From an uncultured Chitinophagaceae bacterium (GTDB taxonomy: Bacteria; Bacteroidota; Bacteroidia; Chitinophagales; Chitinophagaceae), in NCBI GenBank assembly GCA_937873715.1, contig CALMYJ010000026.1, positions 46,315-110,314 on the forward strand: a stretch of DNA of 64,000 nt, read 5' to 3'. This document shows, piece after piece, positions 25,462 to 33,270 of the stretch. The stretch's first letter is position 1, and each line of letters begins with the position of its first letter. Under the pieces are notes generated by a model. The model did not search any database, was not told the origin of the DNA, and saw only the letters and a program-made list of their open reading frames with translations. Position numbers and translations under genes: made by a program.

Positions 25462-26076
25462 ATGTACAAGTTATCGCAGTTTACCGAAACAGACCAGGCA
25501 ACAGTTATCCGTTTTATTAAAGAATATCCCTTTGCCATTATCATTGCACAGGGCGAAACCTGCCCGGTAGCCACGCATGTACCCCTTTTTGTTGATGTGG
25601 ATGATACCGGAAAAATTATACTTTCCGGCCACATGATGCGTAAAACGGATCATCACCTGGCTTTTGAAAAAAATAGCCGTGTGCTGGTGATTTTTAACGG
25701 GCCGCATACTTATATAAGTGCCAGTTGGTACGGCAATCCCAAAACGGCCAGTACCTGGAATTATATGGCAGTGCATGCAAAAGGAACCATTCATTTTCTT
25801 GATGAAGCAGCCTCGTATAAAGCAGTGAAGGATATTACCGAAAAATATGAAGGCCACCATACAGCGGCAGCATTTCACCAGCTTGGTGATGATTATGTGT
25901 ATAGCATGATAAAAGCCATAGTAGCATTTACCATTGAGGTGGAAGTGCTGGAAAATGTATTTAAACTAAGCCAGAACCGGGATGAACAATCGAAGCAGAA
26001 TATCATTGCCGAACTGGAAAAAAAGGGGGATGAAAATTCGAAACTTATAGCACAGGAAATGAAAAAACGTTTATAG
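25462..26076 (+). CDS. PaiB-family FMN-binding protein
   Basis: 204 residues from the ATG at 25462, which is preceded by CAGCAGGTT. A frame extension upstream to a TTG would overlap the -7 promoter box and is unlikely. It shows a split-barrel flavin-binding fold with PFAIIIAQGETCPVATHVPL, GHMMRKTDHH, VLVIFNGPHTYISASWY and TWNYMAVHAKGTIHFLDE, all typical of PaiB. Bacillus PaiB is described as a negative regulator of sporulation and protease genes. This fold has no obvious DNA-binding domain, so here a flavin-dependent oxidoreductase role is equally possible. Cytoplasmic. Confidence 0.88.
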   Translation: MYKLSQFTETDQATVIRFIKEYPFAIIIAQGETCPVATHVPLFVDVDDTGKIILSGHMMRKTDHHLAFEKNSRVLVIFNGPHTYISASWYGNPKTASTWNYMAVHAKGTIHFLDEAASYKAVKDITEKYEGHHTAAAFHQLGDDYVYSMIKAIVAFTIEVEVLENVFKLSQNRDEQSKQNIIAELEKKGDENSKLIAQEMKKRL

Positions 26077-26121
26077 TATACCGTAAGTAATAGTATTTAT
26101 AATTTAAGCACCTGTTTTTAA

Positions 26122-26940
26122 ATGACAAGAGCAGCACTCCTTCGGCAGATACAGCAAAAGCAATCTTACCTCTGTATTGGGCTTGATACCGATATTGGTA
26201 AAATACCACAGCATTTGCAGCAGCATCCTAATGCTGTATTTGAATTTAATAAAGCCATTATAGATGCCACAAAAGATATTTGTGTGTCCTACAAAATTAA
26301 TACAGCATTTTACGAAGCAATGGGTGCAAAAGGCTGGGAGGTAATGGAGCAGACGTTGAACTATATACCCGAAGAACATTTTACCATTGCCGATGCCAAG
26401 CGTGGTGATATAGGCAATACTTCCGCACAATATGCCAAAGCTTTTTTTGAAACTTTGAATTTTGATGCCATTACAATTGCGCCATATATGGGGGAGGATA
26501 GTGTGCGGCCCTTTTTGGAGATAGAGGGTAAATGGGCCATTGTACTTGGGTTAACGAGCAACAGCGGCAGCAAAGATTTTGAGCAACAGCAGGTGTTACA
26601 GCAGCAGGGTAGTTCGATGCTGTACGAAGTAGTGCTGGAAAAAGTAGCCCAATGGGGTACTACAGATAACCTGATGTTTGTAACAGGCGCTACCAAAGCA
26701 ACGGATTTTGCCACTATCCGAAAAATAATTCCCCATCATTTTTTACTGGTACCCGGAGTGGGTACGCAGGGGGGAAGCCTGAAAGAAGTAACTCAGTACG
26801 GGATGAATAAAGATTGTGGGCTGCTGGTAAACGTTAGTCGTGCGGTTATCTATGCCGGCAGCGGCGAGGATTTTGCCCTTAAGGCAAGAGGAGCAGCCAT
26901 CGCTTATGCAGATGAAATGGGCTTATACCTTAAACCTTAA
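26122..26940 (+). CDS. pyrF: Orotidine 5'-phosphate decarboxylase (type 2)
   Basis: 272 residues, the size of the longer (mycobacterial-type) subfamily. It decarboxylates OMP to UMP, the last step of pyrimidine synthesis. Visible: YLCIGLDTDIGKIP at the N-terminus, the catalytic Lys/Asp motif FTIADAKRGDIGNTSAQYA (about residues 92-110), APYMGEDSVRPFL, and the phosphate-binding LVPGVGTQGG near residue 213. Cytoplasmic. A clear bidirectional terminator follows the stop. Confidence 0.96.
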   Translation: MTRAALLRQIQQKQSYLCIGLDTDIGKIPQHLQQHPNAVFEFNKAIIDATKDICVSYKINTAFYEAMGAKGWEVMEQTLNYIPEEHFTIADAKRGDIGNTSAQYAKAFFETLNFDAITIAPYMGEDSVRPFLEIEGKWAIVLGLTSNSGSKDFEQQQVLQQQGSSMLYEVVLEKVAQWGTTDNLMFVTGATKATDFATIRKIIPHHFLLVPGVGTQGGSLKEVTQYGMNKDCGLLVNVSRAVIYAGSGEDFALKARGAAIAYADEMGLYLKP

Positions 26941-26943
26941 CCT

Positions 26944-26977
26944 AAAAAGGGCATTGCCAACTGGCTTTGCCCTTTTT
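26944..26977. terminator. Bidirectional terminator between pyrF and the thioredoxin-like gene
   Basis: AAAAAGGGCA at 26944-26953 pairs with TGCCCTTTTT at 26968-26977, and an inner GCCA / TGGC strengthens the stem. The A and T runs sit on both sides, so it can stop transcription from either converging gene. Confidence 0.85.
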
Positions 26978-26989
26978 GAATTTTTCTGC

Positions 26990-27592
26990 TTATTGTTTTT
27001 TTCGTTTAATCGTACAGCCTACACTTTTACTTTGTTTTACAGCAATATCGGTGCCTGCCAGCAATTCGTCGATAGCGGTTTGCAGGTGCTTACGGGTTAC
27101 ATTATCTGCATCCGATGGATTATTATCAATGGCGCCGTGGTATACCAGTTTTGAGGCTTTGTCGAATAAAAAACATTCCGGGGTACGGGTGGCGCCAAAG
27201 GCATCAGCTAGTGTATGGTTGGCATCTACAGCATAATGCCATTTGTATTGTTGTTCTTTAGCATAAGCCTGCATAGCCTCATAGCTGTCTTCACTGCCAC
27301 GATAGGCTTCATTGCTGTTGAGGATAATTACCCCGATATTGTTTTTTTGTGCATAGGCGCATATTGCATTATTGCGTTCCTGGTTTTTGATAACGTAGGG
27401 GCAGGTGTTGCAGCTAAATATAACCAGCAGCCCGTTTTTGGCTTGTGCCTTTTGTAGTGTGATGGTTTTACCCGATACATCCTTAAGCTCTACCGCTGCA
27501 CCCGGCAAAGGGCTGCCGATAGGCAGGGGGTCAATTACAGTAAACGATAACAACACCAATGCTGTTATTGCAGGAATAATTAACTTTTTCAT
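26990..27592 (-). CDS. Thioredoxin-family (TlpA/AhpC-like) protein
   Basis: 200 residues from the ATG at 27592; an upstream extension of 38 codons lacks a signal peptide and overlaps the yihY end, so it is rejected. A signal peptide (about 1-20, KKLIIPAITALVLLSFTV) sends it to the periplasm. The redoxin fold follows with GSPLPGAAVELKDVSGKTITL and the active-site CNTCPYV (CxxC, about residue 60), then VIILNSNEAYRGSEDSYEAM, the cis-Pro stretch ATRTPECFLFD and NPSDADNVTRKHLQTAIDELLAG. It probably reduces or oxidises periplasmic thiols. The partner is unknown. Confidence 0.86.
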   Translation of the reverse strand: MKKLIIPAITALVLLSFTVIDPLPIGSPLPGAAVELKDVSGKTITLQKAQAKNGLLVIFSCNTCPYVIKNQERNNAICAYAQKNNIGVIILNSNEAYRGSEDSYEAMQAYAKEQQYKWHYAVDANHTLADAFGATRTPECFLFDKASKLVYHGAIDNNPSDADNVTRKHLQTAIDELLAGTDIAVKQSKSVGCTIKRKKQ

Positions 27593-27653
27593 AAAAATAA
27601 ATTTAGCGTTAAGGTAATGCATGTGCCGGTTCAGTATCAACCGCCGGTGTAAT

Positions 27654-28625
27654 TTAAGATACTGTTGGCTTAGATTTTGCTTCTTCCTGCTCCCGGTTTG
27701 TAGCAATTATTTTGAGCGAATTAATACTCACATTTAACTCGAACCCGATAATTAATATGAGTGAGTTGATGTAAATAAGTGCCATAAAAACAATGATGGT
27801 GCCTATTGACCCGTACAAGGCGTTGTAACGCCCAAAGTTGTTGACAAAATAAGAAAAACCCAGTGTAGACAGTATGCTTAAAAAAGTGGCAACAATAGTG
27901 CCGGGAGATACCATGCGCCATTTTTTTTCTACAGCCGGTGCATACTTGTATATGAATGCAACGGAGTAATAAATAAGTGCGATGATAAGCAGCCAGCGGG
28001 CATAGCGGATAAGCTCCAGTATAAAGCCGCTCTTGATGCCTGCCCATTTGAGCACTGCTGTTTGCGTAATGAGGATGATGAGCAGGCCGAGTAAAAGAGA
28101 AAACAGCAGGGCGGTGAGTTTTATAGCCATCCAGCGGGCATGAAAATCGTTGCGCCGGGCAAAGCCGATATAGTTTTTGTTGAACGAACGCATTAATCCC
28201 ATCATAGCATTGGAGGCAAAAAACAAAGCCAGCAGCAAACCAAAAGAGAGGAGGCCAATCCTCGATTCGTCGATGAAAGAGTCAACAAAACCAATAATAT
28301 GGGTATTGTGTACTTTGGCCGGGATGATATCTGTAATGAGTGTGTGCAGTTCTTTTTTTAGCGCTGCTTTTTTTATCAGTGGCAGGTTTGGTATTAAAGT
28401 GAATATGAACAGGAATGAGGGAGGTACCGCCATAATAAAGTTGTATGCAATGGCCGAGGCTCTTTCAGTAAGGCCAACTGTTTGCACCTGTTTATAAAAA
28501 AACTTCAATACATCATACAGCGGTACACCCTGAAAACCGGGCAGGTGCAACTGCTTGGATTTTTTTATCAAAAATGCCAGCGGTGTTTTGGTTAGTATGA
28601 GCCGTTCAATTTTTCTCAAAGGCAA
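27654..28625 (-). CDS. YihY/BrkB-family membrane protein
   Basis: 323 residues. The cytoplasmic N-terminus is followed by six or so membrane segments between about residues 65 and 300. Family marks are LTERASAIAYNFIMAVPPSFLFIF, FASNAMMGLMRSFNKNY, SPGTIVATFLSILSTLGFSYFVNNFGRYNALYGSIGTIIVFMALIYINSLILIIGFELN. The family was once called ribonuclease BN by mistake. Function is unsettled; lipid or envelope transport has been proposed. It lies 29 bases after mltG on the same strand. Confidence 0.92.
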   Translation of the reverse strand: MPLRKIERLILTKTPLAFLIKKSKQLHLPGFQGVPLYDVLKFFYKQVQTVGLTERASAIAYNFIMAVPPSFLFIFTLIPNLPLIKKAALKKELHTLITDIIPAKVHNTHIIGFVDSFIDESRIGLLSFGLLLALFFASNAMMGLMRSFNKNYIGFARRNDFHARWMAIKLTALLFSLLLGLLIILITQTAVLKWAGIKSGFILELIRYARWLLIIALIYYSVAFIYKYAPAVEKKWRMVSPGTIVATFLSILSTLGFSYFVNNFGRYNALYGSIGTIIVFMALIYINSLILIIGFELNVSINSLKIIATNREQEEAKSKPTVS

Positions 28626-28654
28626 TAGTTGTATTTGCCAAAATTAGCGGATAG

Positions 28655-29686
28655 TTATTTACCGGCTTTTGCCTTCATCAGGCTGTCGAGGGCAAGCTGG
28701 TAGGCCCTGGCATTTTTAAGGTGTTCGGCGTAAGTTACGGCAAAGCTGGAGTAGCCTTTAAAATCGGGCCTTGCTGCAAAAAACAGGTATGGGGTAGCCG
28801 GTGCATCCAATACGGCATCTATTGTACCGGCAGAAGGGGTGCATATCGGCCCGGGAGGCAGGCCTGTAATTTGATAAGTGTTGTAAGGCGAAGGAACAGT
28901 AAGGTGCTTGTGATAAATGCGTTTTAAACCAAAATCTTTCAGGGCAAATTTTATAGTTGGATCGGCGCCAAGCCGCATCCCTTTTTGCAGGCGGTTAAGG
29001 TACACGCTGGCTATTTTACCCTTGTCTTCTGCTTTATTCGTTTCTTCTTCCACAATACTGGCAAGGGTGTATACCTGCAGGGAAGTAAGGTTAAGTTTTT
29101 TGGCTTTGGCTTGTCGTTCGGCCGTCCAGAATTTATCCTGCTCCTGTTTTAATCTGCTAAAAATTTTTCTACAGGAAGTAGCCCAGTAAAAATTGTAGGT
29201 ATTGGGAATGATGGCAGCCATCACGGTATTGGTATCAAGGCCATAGCGCTGCAGCGAATCGTTGTTGTTAAATATTTGCATAAAACGAGCCGAATCACAT
29301 TCAAAGTTTTTGCCCAGTTTACGGGCCAGGTCTTCTTTGGTACGCAGTTTTGTAATTACCAGTTGTACCTGTGTTTCCCTGAAAGCTTTGAGGGTGCGTA
29401 TGATGGTAAACATGTTTACGCCTTTTTCAAACTCATATTTACCAGCCCTGTATTTATCAAAATTCATTGCTTTGGCCAACAGGGTAAAAATGCCTTTATC
29501 TCTTATAAAGCCACCGGTTTTTAAATCATTTGCAATGCTGTGCAAGTTGCTGCCCGTGCGGAGATAAAAGTTTTTGCGGGGCTCCTCAAATGTGGTGCTG
29601 CTGCCGAAAAACAGCCAGGAGCCGTAAGCTGCAATAGTGAGGAAGATAATAACGATGATACGGGTAATTTTTTTTGCAGGCAACAT
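28655..29686 (-). CDS. mltG: Endolytic peptidoglycan transglycosylase MltG
   Basis: 343 residues. A short cytoplasmic start and one membrane segment (about 8-27, IIVIIFLTIAAYGSWLFFG) anchor it, followed by a LysM-like region (about 38-100, NLHSIANDLKTGGFIRDKG). The YceG catalytic domain carries the Glu in LASIVEEETNKAEDKGKIASVYLNRL (about residue 213), GADPTIKFAL, SPYNTYQITGLPPGPICTP and PDFKGYSSFAVTYAEHL. The enzyme cuts nascent glycan strands in the periplasm and sets their length. It is downstream of secG across a terminator, so it probably has its own promoter. Confidence 0.96.
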   Translation of the reverse strand: MLPAKKITRIIVIIFLTIAAYGSWLFFGSSTTFEEPRKNFYLRTGSNLHSIANDLKTGGFIRDKGIFTLLAKAMNFDKYRAGKYEFEKGVNMFTIIRTLKAFRETQVQLVITKLRTKEDLARKLGKNFECDSARFMQIFNNNDSLQRYGLDTNTVMAAIIPNTYNFYWATSCRKIFSRLKQEQDKFWTAERQAKAKKLNLTSLQVYTLASIVEEETNKAEDKGKIASVYLNRLQKGMRLGADPTIKFALKDFGLKRIYHKHLTVPSPYNTYQITGLPPGPICTPSAGTIDAVLDAPATPYLFFAARPDFKGYSSFAVTYAEHLKNARAYQLALDSLMKAKAGK

Positions 29687-29725
29687 GCGATGAGATTCAA
29701 TTTTTCAGATGCGGTAAATATAAAT

Positions 29726-29751
29726 AAAAACCCTGCCGTATGAGGGCAGGG
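29726..29751 (-). terminator. Intrinsic terminator after secG
   Basis: CCCTGCC at 29731-29737 pairs with GGCAGGG at 29745-29751. On the minus strand the stem is followed by TTTTTATTT, a good T run. It lies 25 bases after the secG stop and 40 bases before mltG. Confidence 0.8.
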
Positions 29752-29775
29752 CAGTAAAGTTTGCAAAATATTATT

Positions 29776-30114
29776 CTACGGTGTTACAGTGTCGGGCGAA
29801 CCGGGTAATGGCACACTATTTTGTGTGTTGGGTACGGCAGCAGGTGCTTTATTGATGAGCTCATCATTCTTTAAAGATCCCCCTGCATTTTTTGGGATAA
29901 AAACGGGAGATAAAATGCAGAGTACGGCTACAACCCCTGCAAATATCCAGGTGCCTTTTTCCAGTACATCGGTTGTTTGTTTTACACCCATCAACTGGTT
30001 ACCTACTCCGCCAAATGTGCCGGAAAGACCGCCACCTTTTGGGTTTTGAATCAGTACAATAAGGCCCAGTATGATGGAGGCAAGTATTACTAAAATGGTA
30101 AATAAAATCAACAT
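29776..30114 (-). CDS. secG: Preprotein translocase subunit SecG
   Basis: 112 residues. Two membrane segments (about 2-22, LILFTILVILASIILGLIVL, and 53-72, GTWIFAGVVAVLCILSPVF) flank the conserved cytoplasmic loop IQNPKGGGLSGTFGGVGNQLMGVKQTTDVLEK. The C-terminal tail is Pro/Val-rich and disordered. SecG assists SecYE and SecA in protein export. It is only 4 bases after the TPR-like gene, so it belongs to the same operon, and a terminator follows. Confidence 0.95.
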   Translation of the reverse strand: MLILFTILVILASIILGLIVLIQNPKGGGLSGTFGGVGNQLMGVKQTTDVLEKGTWIFAGVVAVLCILSPVFIPKNAGGSLKNDELINKAPAAVPNTQNSVPLPGSPDTVTP

Positions 30115-30118
30115 ATCG

Positions 30119-31252
30119 CTATTCCTTTATTTTTTGTATACGGGTGGCAAAGTAAGCGCTTTTGGCGGGATTGAGCAAACTTAATTTTTCGAGCATTTCA
30201 ATGGCTTTATCCCTGCGGCCCTGCTGCAGCAGCACATCGGCCATAGCTTCGGTAATTACATCGCCATTGCTGTTCGATTTTTCGGCTAATTGCTGCACCT
30301 GCATTTCGGCTTCGGCCGTGGTATTGAGGCGTGTAGTGCTGTGCTGCAGCTTTTTCATGGTTTTCAGCCAGTCTGTAAAGCTGAGTAATTGCTGGCCCAG
30401 TTTGTCTGCCGGTTTAATTTCTTCACTAAGTTTTATGCCCACACTGGCAAAATAATCGGTGGTGTGCAGCGGTTCAAAAAGCAGGGGGTCGCTGCCTGCC
30501 TCGTTTTGTACTGCAGGTGCTGCCTGTTGTTCAGCATTTAGTATAGCAGCAGCAGGCTCCGGTGCAGGGTCGTTTACGGGTAGTAAAGGCTCTTCCGCAA
30601 TAAATGCATCTTCAGTTGTTTCGGGTTCGTCTGCAAGTTGTTCAAGCAGGCTGCTGTCTTCTGTGCCTGTGCTGGTTTCGTCATCAGCCGGCAGTTCTAT
30701 ATTAATATCATTAACCACAGCAATGTCATCGGCACTGATAGCAGGAAAAGTAGCGGCAGTTAATTCAATACTTTGCTGCCCGGCATCGGGTTGGGCTTCC
30801 GGTTCCGGCTCGTTGCCGGCTGTGGAAATTGGGTCGGCAACTCCAGCTTCAATGTTTATAACTGGTTCGGGGTGATTGTCAACAATGGTTTCTGTTGCAA
30901 CAGGCTCCAATGAATTTTCAGCGGAGTGTACGTCTTCTACAACTGCGTTATGGGTATTGGTAAATGCATTGATATTGTCGCCTGGTGTGCCGGGTACAGC
31001 CTGTTCGGTGATGCCAAAATGCTGGAGCTGGTAGTTGAGCCAGTAATTGTTGTTGAAGAGCAGTGCTGTTTTGGCTTGTTGCTGAGGGTCGGTAGCTGCA
31101 CCAGATTCGCTGCCGGCCAGCAGGTAAAATTGTGCAGGGGTAAAATAAGGATGTTCCTCCACAAGCGCTTTCAAAAAATCAGCATTACCTGCTGCAGTTG
31201 ATTCCCGGCCAAACAGTGCTTCAAAAAATACATGGCTTTTTTGCATATCCAA
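30119..31252 (-). CDS. TPR-like protein with acidic central region, function unknown
   Basis: 377 residues. The N-terminus (FLKALVEEHPYFTPAQFYLLAGSE, about 25-48) reads as a helical pair. The middle (about 90-270) is low-complexity and rich in Glu, Asp, Pro and Ala, probably disordered. The C-terminus (about 315-377, ITEAMADVLLQQGRRDKAIEMLEKLSLLNP) resembles one and a half tetratricopeptide repeats. An ATG at codon 3 is an alternative start. No signal peptide, so it is probably cytoplasmic. In Bacteroidota a gene of this kind commonly lies between lptE and secG, as I recall, so a role linked to envelope export is inferred only from position. Confidence 0.72.
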   Translation of the reverse strand: MDMQKSHVFFEALFGRESTAAGNADFLKALVEEHPYFTPAQFYLLAGSESGAATDPQQQAKTALLFNNNYWLNYQLQHFGITEQAVPGTPGDNINAFTNTHNAVVEDVHSAENSLEPVATETIVDNHPEPVINIEAGVADPISTAGNEPEPEAQPDAGQQSIELTAATFPAISADDIAVVNDINIELPADDETSTGTEDSSLLEQLADEPETTEDAFIAEEPLLPVNDPAPEPAAAILNAEQQAAPAVQNEAGSDPLLFEPLHTTDYFASVGIKLSEEIKPADKLGQQLLSFTDWLKTMKKLQHSTTRLNTTAEAEMQVQQLAEKSNSNGDVITEAMADVLLQQGRRDKAIEMLEKLSLLNPAKSAYFATRIQKIKE

Positions 31253-31291
31253 AGTAGTTTTTAGGATGGTGTAGTGCCGGGTAGGGCGCTG

Positions 31292-31885
31292 TTACCAATT
31301 AGAAAATATTTTATTAAAAACAGCATCCACGATATTCCTTATAATATCATCATTCAATTCTGTTTCGGCCTCCTGCAAACTTTTATTACCGCTGAAATCA
31401 AAATTACTCGTTACATCCGTTTCAAAATTTTTCTTTTCGTCAACTGTATTTTTAAACACCAGGTGAAAGGTAACATTCAACCTGTTGAGTTCGGTGGTAT
31501 TACCGGAAATACCGCTGGTAGTAATGGAATAGTCGGATACAAAGCCGCTGATATCATAGTGTGCATCATCATCATTAGTTTGCCGCAGCCTTGTGTTGCC
31601 AATTATTTTTTGTTTCAGCCTTTCGGTAAGTTGCGGGCTCAGTTGTGGGTTGATATACCTTGCTTTGTTTTCGAGGTAGTTCACCCTAAAAGTTTTAATG
31701 TCCTGCGGTATGGCGCCTACATCTTTAAATGAGTATTTGCAGGAAGCGTAGCTGAACAGCCACGTACAGATGCATGCAGCTACTATTTTCCAGATAGTGT
31801 TTAAAGGGTTACGGGTTATGGGTTGACGGGTTAATGGGTTAGGGGTTAAGGTATTCCATAGACGGCCTCCTTTATTTACCAGCAT
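31292..31885 (-). CDS. lptE: LptE-family LPS-assembly lipoprotein with repeat-invaded 5' end
   Basis: The body matches the Bacteroidota LptE family: a hydrophobic segment (IVAACICTWLFSYASC), a likely lipidated Cys followed by KYSFKDVGAIP, then a mostly beta domain ending DAVFNKIFSNW. LptE works with LptD in the outer membrane to insert LPS. The start is unclear. The first ATG in frame is at 31885 (197 residues), inside a CCAGTATC-type tract, and codons between it and the signal segment are TAACCC-type repeats. A strong AAGGAGG and ATG (31859) lie in between but in another frame, reading only six codons before a stop. Another frame extends upstream to 31999. Either the N-terminus is longer than in relatives or the tract has shifted the frame. 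Confidence 0.78.
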   Translation of the reverse strand: MLVNKGGRLWNTLTPNPLTRQPITRNPLNTIWKIVAACICTWLFSYASCKYSFKDVGAIPQDIKTFRVNYLENKARYINPQLSPQLTERLKQKIIGNTRLRQTNDDDAHYDISGFVSDYSITTSGISGNTTELNRLNVTFHLVFKNTVDEKKNFETDVTSNFDFSGNKSLQEAETELNDDIIRNIVDAVFNKIFSNW

Positions 31886-31967
31886 ACGGTAACCAGCACC
31901 CAGTAACCGGTACCCAGTATCCAGCGTCCAGCATCTAACACCCAGTATCCAGTATCCAGCACCCGCC
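31801..31967. repeat. TAACCC-type and CCAGTATC-type tandem repeat tract at the start of lptE
   Basis: On the plus strand 31801-31850 is made of imperfect 8-base units of the GGGTTA(A/C/T)N kind. From 31879 to 31967 the units are imperfect 7-12 base copies of CCAGTA / CCAGCA / CCAGTATC. The tract covers the gap between the sigma-54 activator and lptE and the first codons of lptE. Related but shorter units lie between thrB and thrC. The 8-base period is not a multiple of three, so copy-number change would shift the reading frame. Confidence 0.75.
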
Positions 31968-31979
31968 TTTTGCCTTCTC

Positions 31980-33224
31980 TTAAAGATCCTCAATATCATA
32001 TTCTTTCAGTTTTCGGTACAAGGTTCTTTCGCTGATGCCGAGGTCGGCAGATGCATCTTTTCGTTTGCCGCGGTGTTTTTTCAGGGCTTTTATAATTAGT
32101 TCTTTTTCTTTATCCATAATACTTAGCGATTCTTCCACAGCTTCGGTATGCTGAATATCGCCGCCATTATGATTTAAAATAACGGGTTGCTGATTGGCGT
32201 TGCTGTACACCGGGGGCATGGCCGGTTTCAGGTCGGCAGGCATCCTGTTGTCGGGGTCGTTATATACTGGTATATGCTGTGCCATGCCGGGATTTTGAAG
32301 TATGTCGAAAAACATTTTTTTCAATTCATTCACATCCTTTTTCATATCAAAAAAGAGTTTGTACAAAATTTCTCTTTCGTTGGCAAACTCCTGCTGGCTT
32401 AGCGGGCTGGCACCACCGGCTAATACAGGCAAACGGTTAAAATTATTTTCGGGTAAAAAACGCTGCAGTTCCCCAGCAGTAATTGTTTTCTCTTTAGAGA
32501 GTACTGAAATTTGCTCGGCAATATTTTTTAGTTCTCTTACATTACCGGGCCAGGGATAATTCATTAATGTGGTACGGGCTTCCTCGTCTAATTGTACCGG
32601 TTGTGATTTGTACCGGTCGGCAAAGTCGGTGGCAAATTTTAAAAATAGTAAGGGTATATCATCTTTGCGGTCTCTTAATGCCGGCACACGAATGGGTACT
32701 GTATTGAGGCGGTAATAAAGGTCTTCCCTGAAGCGGCCGGAATGGGTGTATTCCAGCAACTCTTTGTTGGTGGCGGCAATTACCCTTACATCTGTTTTTT
32801 GCACTTTGCTGCTGCCCACCCTTATGTATTCACCTGTTTCAAGCACCCGTAGCAGACGGGCCTGGGTGCCCAGCGGCATTTCGCCAATTTCATCTAAAAA
32901 GATAGTACCACCGTTTACGGTTTCAAAGTAGCCTTTACGACTATCTACCGCACCGGTAAAAGAGCCTTTTTCGTGACCGAATAATTCGGAGTCGATAGTG
33001 CCTTCGGGTATGGCGCCACAGTTTACGGCAATAAAATGATTGTGCTTTCTTGAACTAAGTGCATGAATGATTTGTGAAAACACTTCTTTACCCACACCGC
33101 TTTCGCCATTAATTAAAACGCTTAGGTCGGTGTTGGCCACCTGTGCCGCTACGTTGAGGGCATGGTTAAGCGCAGGGGAGTTGCCAATAATGCCAAAACG
33201 GTTTTTAATACTTTGTAAATCCAT
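31980..33224 (-). CDS. Sigma-54-dependent transcriptional activator (no receiver domain)
   Basis: 414 residues. The AAA+ sigma-54 interaction domain starts near residue 8 and has Walker A GESGVGKEVF, ELFGHEKGSFTGAVDSRKG (the sigma-54 contact loop reads GSFTGA where the common form is GAFTGA), Walker B GTIFLDEIGEMP, and NTVPIRVPALRDRKDDIP. A Pro/Asn-rich linker leads to a Fis-type HTH at the C-terminus (GKRKDASADLGISERTLYRKL). There is no N-terminal sensor, so activity may be set by expression or partner proteins. It lies between miaB and lptE in a cluster typical of Bacteroidota, about 95 bases before the lptE start. Targets are unknown. Confidence 0.94.
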   Translation of the reverse strand: MDLQSIKNRFGIIGNSPALNHALNVAAQVANTDLSVLINGESGVGKEVFSQIIHALSSRKHNHFIAVNCGAIPEGTIDSELFGHEKGSFTGAVDSRKGYFETVNGGTIFLDEIGEMPLGTQARLLRVLETGEYIRVGSSKVQKTDVRVIAATNKELLEYTHSGRFREDLYYRLNTVPIRVPALRDRKDDIPLLFLKFATDFADRYKSQPVQLDEEARTTLMNYPWPGNVRELKNIAEQISVLSKEKTITAGELQRFLPENNFNRLPVLAGGASPLSQQEFANEREILYKLFFDMKKDVNELKKMFFDILQNPGMAQHIPVYNDPDNRMPADLKPAMPPVYSNANQQPVILNHNGGDIQHTEAVEESLSIMDKEKELIIKALKKHRGKRKDASADLGISERTLYRKLKEYDIEDL

Positions 33225-33270
33225 TATCTTTTTTCCTTTTGGGAACTGTTAAGATTAAATACTCTGGTGA

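Noticed and set aside
29520..29766. A minus-strand frame of 81 codons overlapping mltG and the secG terminator
   Set aside because: It contains the terminator hairpin and overlaps the mltG start in another frame. No support for a real gene.
31801..31967. CRISPR array at the CCAGTATC tract
   Set aside because: The units are 7-12 bases, touch each other without unique spacers, and vary. There is no repeat-spacer structure and no cas gene.
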